Shown in pieces: positions 1-8,205 of a stretch of 64,000 nt of DNA. The notes below the pieces were generated by a model. The model had not been told where the DNA came from. It did not search any database and saw only the letters and a list, made by a program, of their open reading frames with translations. Numbering within the stretch: position 1 is the first letter of the stretch; each line of letters opens with the position of its first letter. The stretch is from an uncultured Ruminiclostridium sp. Lineage in GTDB: Bacteria > Bacillota > Clostridia > Oscillospirales > Ruminococcaceae. The stretch is taken from assembly GCA_910588335.1 (NCBI GenBank), contig CAJUQV010000015.1:14632-78631 (forward strand), given 5' to 3'. The translations under genes and the position numbers were made by a program.

Positions 1-420
1 TGCTATTATTCCGGCAAAGACGATCTGTATATAATAGTAGACGGTTTTCACAGGTATAGGGTTATGCTTGAGCATCCGGACATTTACGAAAGAGAGGGAG
101 GAGTTCTGCCCGTTTCGGTTATAAATAAGCCGTTGGCCCAGCGTATGGCAAGTACCGTAAGGCACAATAGAGCCCGCGGAAGCCATAATGTGGATTTAAT
201 GGGAAATATAGTGAGAGAGCTCCATGATCTGGGACGCTCAGATGACTGGATAGCAAAGCATCTGGGAATGGAAAAGGACGAGATACTGCGTTTGAAACAG
301 ATTACGGGGCTTGCCGCTCTTTTTAAAGATGTGAGCTTCAGTCAGGCGTGGATACCCGAAGGGGAAGAAGAGGAAGAGGAAGGGATTTACCCGGAGAAGG
401 AACCCGTAAATGCACTGTAA
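1..420 (+). CDS. ParB/sulfiredoxin-fold protein, IbrB-like (5' end missing)
   Basis: The frame is open from base 1, so the start lies upstream; the visible part is 139 residues. Early residues read DGFHRYRV, the ParB/Srx signature box, followed by a stretch with HNRARGSH and a helix-turn-helix-like segment (DDWIAKHLGMEKDEILRLKQ). The C-terminal KQITGLAALFKD plus an FSQAW motif resembles IbrB-type ParB proteins, which usually sit next to an IbrA/DUF3440 PAPS-reductase-like partner. That partner would lie off the left edge and cannot be checked. The protein ends in an acidic Glu-rich tail. The ParB fold is well supported; the IbrB assignment is from memory of the family and less certain. It is probably not a chromosome-partitioning ParB, because there is no ParA next to it in the window. 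Confidence 0.7.
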   Translation, partial: CYYSGKDDLYIIVDGFHRYRVMLEHPDIYEREGGVLPVSVINKPLAQRMASTVRHNRARGSHNVDLMGNIVRELHDLGRSDDWIAKHLGMEKDEILRLKQITGLAALFKDVSFSQAWIPEGEEEEEEGIYPEKEPVNAL

Positions 421-566
421 TACCAATCTCTTTTTAAACTGACGTAATACCCTCAGTTTAAGGCAACACCGCGCAATGACCGCCTGACGGCTTTGCGTGC
501 GGTGTTGCCTTAAAAAGAAGAGATTGCACCCAAAACACTGATCCCATATTTTAAAAAGGGATTATA
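421..566. repeat. Two-hairpin repeat (family A, reverse orientation) with a family-B mini element inserted
   Basis: It starts immediately after the stop codon of the ParB-like gene. Outer parts match the family-A repeat at 7244-7335 read on the minus strand, including the linker GATTGCACCCAAAACACTGAT. A small palindromic family-B element (458-513, ends AAGGCAACACCGC and GCGGTGTTGCCTT) interrupts the second hairpin. The hairpins may also act as the 3' end of the upstream transcript. Confidence 0.8.
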
Positions 567-580
567 TAAGCTGCTAAAAG

Positions 581-634
581 CTTAAAAAATGAACGCCGTT
601 CAATATGCGCGACGCATTTTAAACGGCGTTTTAA
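581..634 (-). terminator. Rho-independent terminator of the Ig-like surface protein gene
   Basis: Arms AAACGCCGTTT and AACGGCGTT enclose a loop with its own short stem (TGCGTCGCGCA), followed on the minus strand by a T-rich tail. It lies 26 bp beyond the stop codon of the gene at 660-2168. Confidence 0.65.
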
Positions 635-659
635 ATAATAAATTTTTATGATTGTGGCG

Positions 660-2168
660 CTACTTTTCAATAGTTTCTTTCGATTCGTTTTCCGTATTGG
701 AAGGTGTGTGGTTTTCTGCCGTTTCCGTTGTGTAAGCGGTATAAGCGGAAAGGCTTTTGTGTGAAACGACAGCCGCATTATCATCGTCCATTCTTCGTTT
801 ATACCTTTTATATACGACGTATGCCGAACCCAGAACGATCAGAATGATCAATATCTCCACCGCCGCTATTATTCCGCTGTATTTGCCGATTTCCTGCGGA
901 TTAACGGTAATCGTAAAAGCGGTCTGCGCCTGTCCGTTATTAAGTATAAGCGTTATAATCGCTTCGCCAGCCGCTTTGGCGGTAATTACACCGTTTTCGT
1001 CAACGGCCGCCACATTTTCATTGGAGCTTACATATTCGGTATGAGTAAGAGTTGCATCTCTCGGTTCGTACTGAAAATAAGGAATCAGCACATCACCGGC
1101 GTAAATTCTTTTATTCGGAGTTTCAAGATCGATTTCGGTGATAACGAAGCGGGTCGCCATCTCATCATAGGAGGAAAAGCACTCTATCGTTTCTCCGCTG
1201 TAAAGCAGAAACACCGTGGTGTTGCTTGAAATGTTCAGCGTGCACCCCAACCGTTCGTTCATGGCGGAAAAAATCATAATGTTTCCGATATCCGTATGAG
1301 GAAAAGAGAAGTACCCGTTTAGATCGGTAGCAACCGTATTGTCACCGATTTTTAAAACAACATCGGCTACGGCGTTTCCGGAAGTGTTGTAAAGACAGCC
1401 GTCAAGCTTCACCTTCACCGTTTCCGGTATCGGTTCGGATGGTTGGGTATCCTGGATTTCGGACGAGGTATTTTCCGAAACGGGATCGGTAATTGGGTGA
1501 GTGTCGGGAGGGGGCGAGGTTGTCTGCGCCTCGGATACGGTTACCGCCGCGGTGGCGGTAAGGTCGCCCCATGTAACGGTAATATTGGCTGAACCTGCCG
1601 ATTTGGCGGTAATTACTCCGGATTCGCTCACCTCGGCTACCGAGGGATTATCTATGGAAAACTGTTCGTGATATCCGCCGAAAATACTGTTTTCAACATA
1701 CCAATATATCTGTGCCTCTTGACCTACGGTCAAATTAAAGGTATAATATGTAAGGTATAGCGTGGGAACGGGAGCTTCCTGATTGTCCGTGTCCGCCGGA
1801 TCGGTTGTAACTTCGGGAGACTTTGTTTCGGTTTCAAAGGAAAAAATACCATCGCTCAGAGAAGTCTCCTCCGTTTCTTGTTCGTCTCCCCCGAAATTAA
1901 ACGGATCGTCCACCTCCTCCGCCGTGGTTCCCGGAGGGATATACCCTCCGGGAAGTGTTTCTATGGATGGGAGAAGATCTTCTGCATCGGTTTCGTCTGG
2001 ATTTAATACATGTATACCGTCAATATCGGTTACAAAATCGGAGTCGGAAAAAGCTTCAACATTTTTTGCGGAGTTAAACGCGCCGAATATGGCCGCCCCC
2101 GTTACAACCGAAGCCGCAATAAAGCCGAGACCGTTTAGCTTATTTGTATTTTTTTTTGTTTTGCGCAT
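660..2168 (-). CDS. Membrane-anchored surface protein with two BIG2 (Ig-like) domains
   Basis: 502 residues. The N-terminus has basic residues, a hydrophobic stretch at about 13-32 and a likely cleavage after NVEA, i.e. a signal peptide. A Pro/Thr/Glu-rich region is followed by a BIG2 domain (about 135-212, with SGVITAKSAGSANITVTW), a carboxypeptidase-regulatory-like beta domain (about 250-320), a second BIG2 domain (about 345-425, DENGVITAKAAGEAIITL), a transmembrane helix (about 430-452) and a basic cytoplasmic tail. No LPXTG-type motif is visible, so the helix is the anchor. BIG2 domains occur in adhesins and surface-layer proteins; ligand unknown. It is divergent from the glycosyltransferase at 2207 with only 38 bp between, so control elements must overlap coding sequence. 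Start chosen on AAGGATATAATT before the ATG. Confidence 0.85.
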   Translation of the reverse strand: MRKTKKNTNKLNGLGFIAASVVTGAAIFGAFNSAKNVEAFSDSDFVTDIDGIHVLNPDETDAEDLLPSIETLPGGYIPPGTTAEEVDDPFNFGGDEQETEETSLSDGIFSFETETKSPEVTTDPADTDNQEAPVPTLYLTYYTFNLTVGQEAQIYWYVENSIFGGYHEQFSIDNPSVAEVSESGVITAKSAGSANITVTWGDLTATAAVTVSEAQTTSPPPDTHPITDPVSENTSSEIQDTQPSEPIPETVKVKLDGCLYNTSGNAVADVVLKIGDNTVATDLNGYFSFPHTDIGNIMIFSAMNERLGCTLNISSNTTVFLLYSGETIECFSSYDEMATRFVITEIDLETPNKRIYAGDVLIPYFQYEPRDATLTHTEYVSSNENVAAVDENGVITAKAAGEAIITLILNNGQAQTAFTITVNPQEIGKYSGIIAAVEILIILIVLGSAYVVYKRYKRRMDDDNAAVVSHKSLSAYTAYTTETAENHTPSNTENESKETIEK

Positions 2169-2206
2169 AATTATATCCTTGTCAAATTTTTGTTTAGGTG
2201 GTGCTT

Positions 2207-3328
2207 ATGAAAAAAATTCTTATGGTAGCTTCTAAGGCTTCACACTTTAAAAATTTTCATATTCCTTATATAAGATATCTCATTGAGCGGGGGTGCGCTG
2301 TCTTTACCGCTTCGGAGGACGATTTTCGGTTTGAGGGGGCGGCGCATATCAAACTGCCCTTTAAAAAGAAGCTTTTCTCCTTGGGCAATTTGGGGGGTAT
2401 ATTTAGTCTGGCAAAGCTTATGAGAAAGGAACGCTTTGACCTTTTATATACCAACTCCACTTTGGCGGGAGCAATGGGACGCTGTGCGGCGATACTGTCC
2501 GGGTGCAAAAATACCAAAGCGGTTCACATATGTCACGGTTATCTTTTTAGCGACGACGGCAGTAAAAGAACGAAGCTTTATCTGACGGCCGAGAAGCTTC
2601 TGAGGAAGCGCACCGATTTGCTTGCCGTAATGAACGGGGAGGATCTTCGCATAGCTGAAAAATATTCTTTGGGAAGTAAAATTGTATTTATAAATGGTAT
2701 GGGGCTTGATACGGACAAGTTTCCTCCCTTAAACTCCTCTGAGGGCAGCGAACGCGAGTCGGATACAATAAAAGAAACAAGAAAATCGTTATCGGCCGAC
2801 GAAAATACCTTTCTTTTTCTCTGTGCAGGGGAATTTTCCGCAAGAAAGAGTCAAAAAACCATTATAAAAGCTCTTCCGCTACTTAACAGAAAAGATTATA
2901 AAATAGTGTTCGCCGGCGAAGGGGCGCTTGCCGAGGAATGCCGTAAACTTGCGGAAAGCTTGGGGGTAAAGGATAAAACGGTTTTTATCGGTCACTGTGA
3001 CAAAATGAACGCGCTTTACCGAAGCTGTGACTGTCTTATTTCAGCGGGACGCTTCGAGGGGCTTCCGTTTAATGTTATGGAAGCTCTGTATTGCGGCGAA
3101 AACATAATCGTGAGCGATGTGAAGGGAAATAACGACCTTGCCGCGGCCGTTCCCGAAAACGCGGAGATGTTTCCCTACGAGGACCGTTATCGGCTGGCAG
3201 AGCTTATGGATAAAGCGCAAAAGCCGCCTTTCCGAATATGCCGTCTGCCGCGTAAATACTTTCTCACGAATGTTTTTACGGAAAATTTAGGGCGGCTGGA
3301 CATGAAAATATTATACACCAAAATATGA
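2207..3328 (+). CDS. Glycosyltransferase family 4
   Basis: 373 residues, Rossmann-type GT-B fold. The C-terminal half carries the GT4 signature: a beta strand LFLCAGEFSARKSQKTII, then VFAGEGALAEECR, and the nucleotide-sugar-binding segment SAGRFEGLPFNVMEALYCG with the E-x7-E arrangement of retaining transferases. It transfers a sugar from a nucleotide donor, probably in cell-surface polysaccharide synthesis, as the EpsG-like gene and the ABC exporter downstream suggest. The frame extends upstream to GTG codons at 2198 and 2201, but TAGGTGG sits five to six bases before the ATG at 2207, so I use 2207. Sugar and acceptor cannot be told from sequence. Confidence 0.85.
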   Translation: MKKILMVASKASHFKNFHIPYIRYLIERGCAVFTASEDDFRFEGAAHIKLPFKKKLFSLGNLGGIFSLAKLMRKERFDLLYTNSTLAGAMGRCAAILSGCKNTKAVHICHGYLFSDDGSKRTKLYLTAEKLLRKRTDLLAVMNGEDLRIAEKYSLGSKIVFINGMGLDTDKFPPLNSSEGSERESDTIKETRKSLSADENTFLFLCAGEFSARKSQKTIIKALPLLNRKDYKIVFAGEGALAEECRKLAESLGVKDKTVFIGHCDKMNALYRSCDCLISAGRFEGLPFNVMEALYCGENIIVSDVKGNNDLAAAVPENAEMFPYEDRYRLAELMDKAQKPPFRICRLPRKYFLTNVFTENLGRLDMKILYTKI

Positions 3329-3558
3329 GATTTGTCCAGTAATTTGAGGATTTTTCATATATTTGTTTTTTTATCTTTTGATATCAAAAGTCATTTTTGT
3401 TTCCGTGATTTTATTGATTTCGCGGAGCCGCTTTTTAAACGCATTGGAGTTTTATAAGACGAAAAAAGTTTCATGTTAATATCACCAAAATATATTGGGA
3501 CAGTATGTACAAAAGTAATATATTTTTACAAATTTTTTCGCCTTTTACAGGTTGGGTA

Positions 3559-3587
3559 TTGACTGTTTTTTATGCTTGTGATATAAT
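3559..3587 (+). promoter_or_regulatory. SigA-type promoter for the EpsG-like gene
   Basis: TTGACT, a 17-nt spacer and TATAAT, about 140 bp before the start at 3727. This promoter lies in the 398-bp gap 3329-3726, which otherwise holds only AT-rich sequence; a 64-codon ORF that overlaps the promoter is not credible as a gene. Confidence 0.7.
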
Positions 3588-3726
3588 TACGTTAATCGAA
3601 AATGAAAAAATATTTTTGGCGTCGTTTTGCGGCGGAGAGGTATTTGTTTTTCGATACATACAGAAAAGCCGGATAAGAACAATACAAACAGAAGGATAAA
3701 AGAAAGCTGTGTCGGGTGGGAATTGA

Positions 3727-4923
3727 ATGCTTGTATATCTGCTTAATATTTTATTGATTATTGTATGGGCGTTGCTTTTCCGCATAGGTAAAAAAACGAG
3801 ACTGAAACAGGTACTTTTTGTATCAATTTGTTTTTTACAGTGTTTTTTGATCTCGGCTTTCAGATACAGGATCGGCTATGATTACGCCCAGTACGCAATC
3901 GGCTTTTTTAAAATGGTGGTTCACGGGTTTTCCGATATGACTTATGAGGATTGGGAAATCGGTTATATCCTTCTTAACAAAATAGTGGGATTGTTTACCG
4001 CTCAGCCCGGTGCGATAATGGTAGTCACATCGGCGATAAGCCTTGCGGGTCCTGCCTATTTGATAGCGAAATATTCAAAGAACGCATTTGTGTCGGTTTT
4101 TTTGTACGTTAATTTTTTCCTTTTTTATCTTGATATGAATTTTATAAGACAGGCAATCGCCATGTCGATTATATGCTTTGCATACGGATTCTTAAGAGAT
4201 AAAAAGTTCTGGCGATTTTTGCTTTTTGTTCTTATTGCATCACTGTTTCATTTTACAGCTCTTTACATGGTGCCTGTGTACTTTGTATGCTTGCTTAAGA
4301 TTAATTCGCGTACGATTTTACTTTATTTATTTGGGCTATTTTATTACTTTATGCTTTCGGACGGTCTTTTGAATTTCGTACTGTCCAAGTTTCATGCGGA
4401 GTATTTCGGATCGAGTTTTATAAGACAGGGACTTCATCCCGCGTATGCGGCTTTTCCTTTGTTTCTCACATTAGGATCGGTTATCGTATCGTATTTTATA
4501 AGAGAAAAAACGAGAAATCTTGAAATTTTGTTACATCTTACCTTAATGATGGGATTTTGGCAGGTGGTAATGACAAAGCATTCTCTCTTTGAACGCTTTT
4601 CTTATTATACAATGATTTTTACGGTTTTAGCGGTGCCGGAATTTATTTTAGCATTTAAGGCACAGTTTAAGGTAAATTTAAAGGGAAAGTATTTGCCTGA
4701 CGGCGAAGAAAATGAGAGAAAACTTCGTATTGTTTCCAAAACCGTAAATCGAAAGACAGGAATTGCCGTAATTTGCATAACGACAGCGGTAACAATATTT
4801 GCTTTTGTTCATAATATGTACGGACTTATCGTTCCGCCGAAAGGAGCGCATGGCGTTTTGCCGTATCAGACAAGGCTTCGTATTGATATACCCAATATAG
4901 ACTGCTTTTTTAAAAAGCAGTAA
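3727..4923 (+). CDS. EpsG family polysaccharide polymerase-like membrane protein
   Basis: 398 residues with about ten hydrophobic helices spread over residues 1-300. The N-terminal pattern with SAFRYRIGYDYAQYAIGF, followed by EDWEIGYILLNKIVGLF, is typical of EpsG proteins (compare the common R-x-x-x-G-x-D-Y and E-x-G-Y/F motifs), which polymerise or assemble exopolysaccharide repeat units in the membrane. Start supported by GGGTGGG six bases before the ATG. It has its own promoter at 3559-3587, so it need not be cotranscribed with the glycosyltransferase. Base composition is AT-richer than neighbouring genes, as is common for such variable loci. Confidence 0.8.
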   Translation: MLVYLLNILLIIVWALLFRIGKKTRLKQVLFVSICFLQCFLISAFRYRIGYDYAQYAIGFFKMVVHGFSDMTYEDWEIGYILLNKIVGLFTAQPGAIMVVTSAISLAGPAYLIAKYSKNAFVSVFLYVNFFLFYLDMNFIRQAIAMSIICFAYGFLRDKKFWRFLLFVLIASLFHFTALYMVPVYFVCLLKINSRTILLYLFGLFYYFMLSDGLLNFVLSKFHAEYFGSSFIRQGLHPAYAAFPLFLTLGSVIVSYFIREKTRNLEILLHLTLMMGFWQVVMTKHSLFERFSYYTMIFTVLAVPEFILAFKAQFKVNLKGKYLPDGEENERKLRIVSKTVNRKTGIAVICITTAVTIFAFVHNMYGLIVPPKGAHGVLPYQTRLRIDIPNIDCFFKKQ

Positions 4924-5137
4924 TAGTGTATAACGGTCGACTGGCTTCTAATATTTTTCAATCGGTGGATTCGGTTTTTGCTTGGCTTCTTATATCGTAT
5001 ATAATGTTCTGCAGAGCATTGGATTGAGAAGCACTTTCGTAATTTTTAAATTACATTTAAACATCGGATTAACTGTTCTTGGCTCAAAGTCAGGACGTTA
5101 TCAATAAAAAATTTATTTTTCATTTGGAGGATTAATT

Positions 5138-6106
5138 ATGAAAAAGCGTTTTTTCAATGCGGTTGTTGCAGCCGTAGCAGCTATGTCGCTTTCTGTCAGC
5201 GCTTTTGCTGAAACAGCAACACCCGGCTTATCCGACCTTCCCGGCTGGTCCGGAGTTCCCGGAGCAAGTGACGCTGCCGTTACTGTTCCCGTAGATAAGA
5301 GCTACATCGAGGTTGGTTCCGAAGACGGCGTACTTGTAGCAGGCCCCAAGGGTGCGTTTGGCAGCGCTACATCCGTTACTTTGGCAGCATCCATAGCTTC
5401 CGGCGATGAAATTCCCAGTGATATGGTTGAGGGTGTTAAAGAGGCGGTGTACAATGTTCTTGACAACTGGAAGCCCCGTCTGGTAACACAGAATTTTTCT
5501 GTAAATACCGTTGTTCGCGTTAGCCTTTACAATCAGGATAATGAAGAATTCGAGCCTACAGCCGCTCTTGATCTTACAATTCCCACCGACAAAAAATCCA
5601 ATATCGTTGCTTATGTAGGCGATAATGGCAAAGTTGAATGGTATGAGATCAAGGATGACAATAATAAGCTCATGACCATCTCCACTAAGCACTTCTCTGA
5701 CTATTACTTCCTTACATTGGATGCTACTGTTGTTGACACTCTTCTTGGCATCGTAGGCCCTGAAGATCCCGATGAAACCGACGACAGCAACAACGGCGGC
5801 GGCAACAACGGCGGAAGCACTGAAAGCACCAGCCAGACTGCTGCTCCCGAAGAGACCACCACAACTGCTGCTCCCACTACTTCCGACAACAACGGCGGTT
5901 CTAACAGTGGTGATGATACCACAGCTGCTCCTTCCGATACAGATTCCAATGGTACCGGCGACAGCAACAACGGTTCCGGTGACAGCAATAACGGTTCCAC
6001 AGACGGTACAGGCTCCGATAAGAACCAGGCTACCGGCGTAGTTCTCGCCGTAATTCCTGCCGCTATCGCTGCTGCCGCAGTTGTAATCTCTAAGAAGAGA
6101 AAGTAA
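5138..6106 (+). CDS. Secreted surface protein with C-terminal sorting-like signal (NQATG)
   Basis: 322 residues. Signal peptide at 1-24 (MKKR, hydrophobic stretch, cleavage near AFA-ET). Residues about 45-195 form a predicted beta-rich globular domain I do not recognise. Residues about 205-290 are a linker rich in Asp, Asn, Gly, Ser and Thr. The end is NQATG (296-300), a hydrophobic helix and SKKRK, which has the layout of a sortase substrate; the motif resembles NPxTG signals of gut Firmicutes but with Gln for Pro. No sortase gene is in the window. RBS TTGGAGGATTAATT precedes the ATG. Codon choice (GCT, GAC, AAC) looks optimised, hinting at high expression. A 357-codon frame on the other strand is an artefact of this composition. 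Confidence 0.8.
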   Translation: MKKRFFNAVVAAVAAMSLSVSAFAETATPGLSDLPGWSGVPGASDAAVTVPVDKSYIEVGSEDGVLVAGPKGAFGSATSVTLAASIASGDEIPSDMVEGVKEAVYNVLDNWKPRLVTQNFSVNTVVRVSLYNQDNEEFEPTAALDLTIPTDKKSNIVAYVGDNGKVEWYEIKDDNNKLMTISTKHFSDYYFLTLDATVVDTLLGIVGPEDPDETDDSNNGGGNNGGSTESTSQTAAPEETTTTAAPTTSDNNGGSNSGDDTTAAPSDTDSNGTGDSNNGSGDSNNGSTDGTGSDKNQATGVVLAVIPAAIAAAAVVISKKRK

Positions 6107-6134
6107 TTTCATTTTATTGAAATAACTTGAATTA

Positions 6135-6166
6135 CAATCCACTGCCCAAGCAGTGGATTGTTTTTT
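6135..6166 (+). terminator. Rho-independent terminator after the NQATG surface protein
   Basis: Perfect arms CAATCCACTGC and GCAGTGGATTG around a short loop, then TTTTTT. It starts 29 bp after the stop codon. Confidence 0.9.
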
Positions 6167-6222
6167 AAGGGAACGGCGAAGCGTATACAAACCGATATAG
6201 TTTCGCCGCTGCCTTAAGAAAT

Positions 6223-6402
6223 TTAAGATAACACCGCACAAAGACCGCGCTGCGCACTTTGCCGCGCATATGCTTATATCTTTTCCGTCATTTTTGCCCA
6301 AAACTTCTTGAAATACGCCGGTATTCCTGCGTCGTTTTGGGCAATCTGACGAAAAAGCTGACTGTGCGTCTGCACGACAATCTTTGTGCGGTATTGCCTT
6401 AA
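6223..6402. repeat. Family-B MITE-like repeat, 180 bp
   Basis: Ends are TTAAGATAACACCGCACAAAG and the inverse of TTAAGGCAATACCGCACAAAG, making imperfect terminal inverted repeats. The interior shares long blocks with the copy at 18738-18915 in opposite orientation (for example the stretch around TTGGGCAATCTGACGAAAAAGC). No ORF inside. It fills most of the 347-bp gap before the ABC permease. Confidence 0.85.
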
Positions 6403-6453
6403 CTTAATGTTTTGAGATTGGTATAAAATGGCATTGGTATAAGGGGAGCAAAG

Positions 6454-7236
6454 ATGTTTATTATCGAAAAAATAGAAAATGAAATAAAATATTTTGATTT
6501 TTTTAAGCGTATATTAAAACGCGGGTTTAAACGCAGATTTGTGAAAACTCCGCTTAAAACCGCCCTTACTGCTTTATGTCCTCTTTTGCTGATGGCACTG
6601 ACAACAATTATCCTTTCCAAAAGCTTTGAAGATAAAGTAGATAACTATCCTTTGTTTTTCTTTTGCGGAGAAATAATATTTCTCTTTCTCTTCGGCTCCG
6701 CCTATTCGGCGATGGATTCGGTAAAGGAAAACGCGGTATATATTAAATCGGTATATCTGCCAAAGCACCTTTTTGTATTGTCATCCGTTCTTCAGAGCGC
6801 TGTTTTGACGGTATTTTTCACGATAATTATACTGCCGATAATGCTTTTTACCTCCGCCCCGTTTTCTTCGGCTCTGCTTTTGCTGCCGCTTCTTATAGTG
6901 CTTATGTTTATGTTTGCTTTTGGTTTTTCCCTTATTTTAGCGGCATATAAACCTATTATTAAAAGATTCCGCTTGATTTATCTCGTTTTTTCGTTTATAT
7001 GGCTTATCGGATCCCCGGTTTTTTATCCGATGGAAATAATACCGGAAAAAATACGCTTTATTTTTACCGTAAACCCCGCTGTCCACTATATGGAGATTAT
7101 GAGAACCATATGCTGTTTGGGAAGTATGCCGTCGGAAACAGCTTTGATCCGGGCTTCGGTTTATTCGCTTCTGGTAATGCTGCTGGGAATATCCGTATTT
7201 AAGGCGAGAGAAAATAAATTTTTAATGAATGTATAG
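6454..7236 (+). CDS. ABC-2 type permease, polysaccharide-export (Wzm/TagG) family
   Basis: 260 residues with six predicted membrane helices between about 40 and 250 after a cytoplasmic N-terminal segment. The order, including the segment GSPVFYPMEIIPEKIRFIFTVNPAVHYMEIMR, is characteristic of O-antigen/teichoic-acid export permeases, where the conserved NP before the last helices is typical. It would form the channel for the ATPase encoded at 7351, 114 bp downstream across a repeat. Start ATG at 6454 has GGGGAGCAAAG before it. Substrate is probably a surface polysaccharide or teichoic-acid-like polymer, by family and by the nearby EpsG-like and GT4 genes. Confidence 0.85.
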   Translation: MFIIEKIENEIKYFDFFKRILKRGFKRRFVKTPLKTALTALCPLLLMALTTIILSKSFEDKVDNYPLFFFCGEIIFLFLFGSAYSAMDSVKENAVYIKSVYLPKHLFVLSSVLQSAVLTVFFTIIILPIMLFTSAPFSSALLLLPLLIVLMFMFAFGFSLILAAYKPIIKRFRLIYLVFSFIWLIGSPVFYPMEIIPEKIRFIFTVNPAVHYMEIMRTICCLGSMPSETALIRASVYSLLVMLLGISVFKARENKFLMNV

Positions 7237-7243
7237 CAAATGT

Positions 7244-7335
7244 AATACTAATCCATTTTAAAACTGTGGGATTAGTGTTTCGGGTGCAATCCTTTTTTAA
7301 ACTGTGGGCATTACGTCAGTTTAAAAGGGATTGGT
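7244..7335. repeat. Family-A two-hairpin repeat, reference copy
   Basis: Hairpin 1 has arms ACTAATCC/GGATTAGT; the linker reads AGTGTTTCGGGTGCAAT; hairpin 2 pairs AATCC-TTTTTTAAACTG with CAGTTTAAAAGGGATT; the element ends GGTAT. It separates the permease and ATPase genes and its last bases create a spurious RBS-ATG pair at 7336. Confidence 0.85.
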
Positions 7336-7350
7336 ATGAAAGGAAAACCA

Positions 7351-8088
7351 ATGACTACCGCCATAAAAGCCGAAAATGTCTCTCTGATATATAATGTACC
7401 TCCGAAAAACGGTGTGAAGGATTTTGCGGCAAGGCTTATTAAAAGGGAGCCGCTGCTTGATAAAATAGAGATACTGAAAAATATTTCCTTTACCCTTGAA
7501 AAGGGTTCTGCTTTAGCGCTTATAGGAGCCAACGGAGCGGGAAAAACCACTTTGCTTAAACTTATATCGGGGATAATGACCCCAACGTCGGGAAGAATTG
7601 TAACCAAAGGGTGTATTTCTCCCGTATTTGCGGAAAATAAAGGCTTCAATCCCTCAATGTCGGTAAAGAACAATGTTTACTTGGCGGGGTCTATGCACGG
7701 ATTTTCGAGAGAGTATATGAAAAAGCGAATCAGGAGTATTATTGAATTTGCGGAATTGGAAGAGCAGCTTAATACCTCCGTAAAAAAATGTTCACCGGAT
7801 ATGACTTCAAGGCTCGCTTTCGCTATCGCCGCTTTTGTGAAAACCGATATAATTATTGTGGATGAGGCGCTGTCGGTATGCGGGGAAAAATTTTGTGAAA
7901 AATGTGTGAAAAAAATGTCGGAAATGAAGGCGAACGGCACTGCCGTTTTATTCGTGTCTTATTCGGGTAAACAAATAATAAATCTGTGTGAAAGAGCGCT
8001 GTGGCTTGAAAACGGAGAAGTAAAAATGACTGACGCGGCGGAAAATACCTGCAAAGCTTACAACGAATTTTATGAAAGCCTGTCATAA
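7351..8088 (+). CDS. ABC transporter ATPase, polysaccharide-export (Wzt/TagH) family, with altered motifs
   Basis: 245 residues. Walker A is GANGAGKTT (59-67) and Walker B IIIVDEA (167-173). The N-terminal extension before the first strand and the block SRLAFAIA match Wzt/TagH ATPases. Two catalytic elements are changed: the signature position reads CSPDM (147-151) where relatives have YSSGM, and the switch loop reads VSYSG with Tyr204 where His is expected. It should pair with the permease at 6454. I start at 7351 because the ATG at 7336 is part of the preceding repeat, whereas 7351 has AAAGGA seven bases upstream. Whether it is catalytically weak or relies on a partner cannot be decided here. 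Confidence 0.82.
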   Translation: MTTAIKAENVSLIYNVPPKNGVKDFAARLIKREPLLDKIEILKNISFTLEKGSALALIGANGAGKTTLLKLISGIMTPTSGRIVTKGCISPVFAENKGFNPSMSVKNNVYLAGSMHGFSREYMKKRIRSIIEFAELEEQLNTSVKKCSPDMTSRLAFAIAAFVKTDIIIVDEALSVCGEKFCEKCVKKMSEMKANGTAVLFVSYSGKQIINLCERALWLENGEVKMTDAAENTCKAYNEFYESLS

Positions 8089-8128
8089 TTGGAATTGGAA
8101 ATATAAAATGATAATTGGCTGAAAACGC

Positions 8129-8157
8129 TTTACAAAATATCATACATATTGTATAAT
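8129..8157 (+). promoter_or_regulatory. SigA-type promoter for the acidic surface protein
   Basis: TTTACA, 17-nt spacer, TATAAT, located 49 bp before the start codon at 8206. Confidence 0.7.
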
Positions 8158-8205
8158 TATTTACAAATGTTATTAAATTATTTTCTTAGGAGAGAAAAGA
8201 AGAAT

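Noticed and set aside
3505..3699. 64-codon plus-strand ORF
   Set aside because: It contains the promoter for the EpsG-like gene, has no RBS and no recognisable protein features.
5228..6301. 357-codon ORF on the minus strand
   Set aside because: Lies opposite a well-supported secreted protein whose codon bias leaves the other strand open; low-complexity translation, no RBS, and it runs into a repeat.
7336..7350. ATG at 7336 as start of the ABC ATPase
   Set aside because: The apparent RBS and ATG are the conserved right end of a family-A repeat; the ATG at 7351 has its own RBS.
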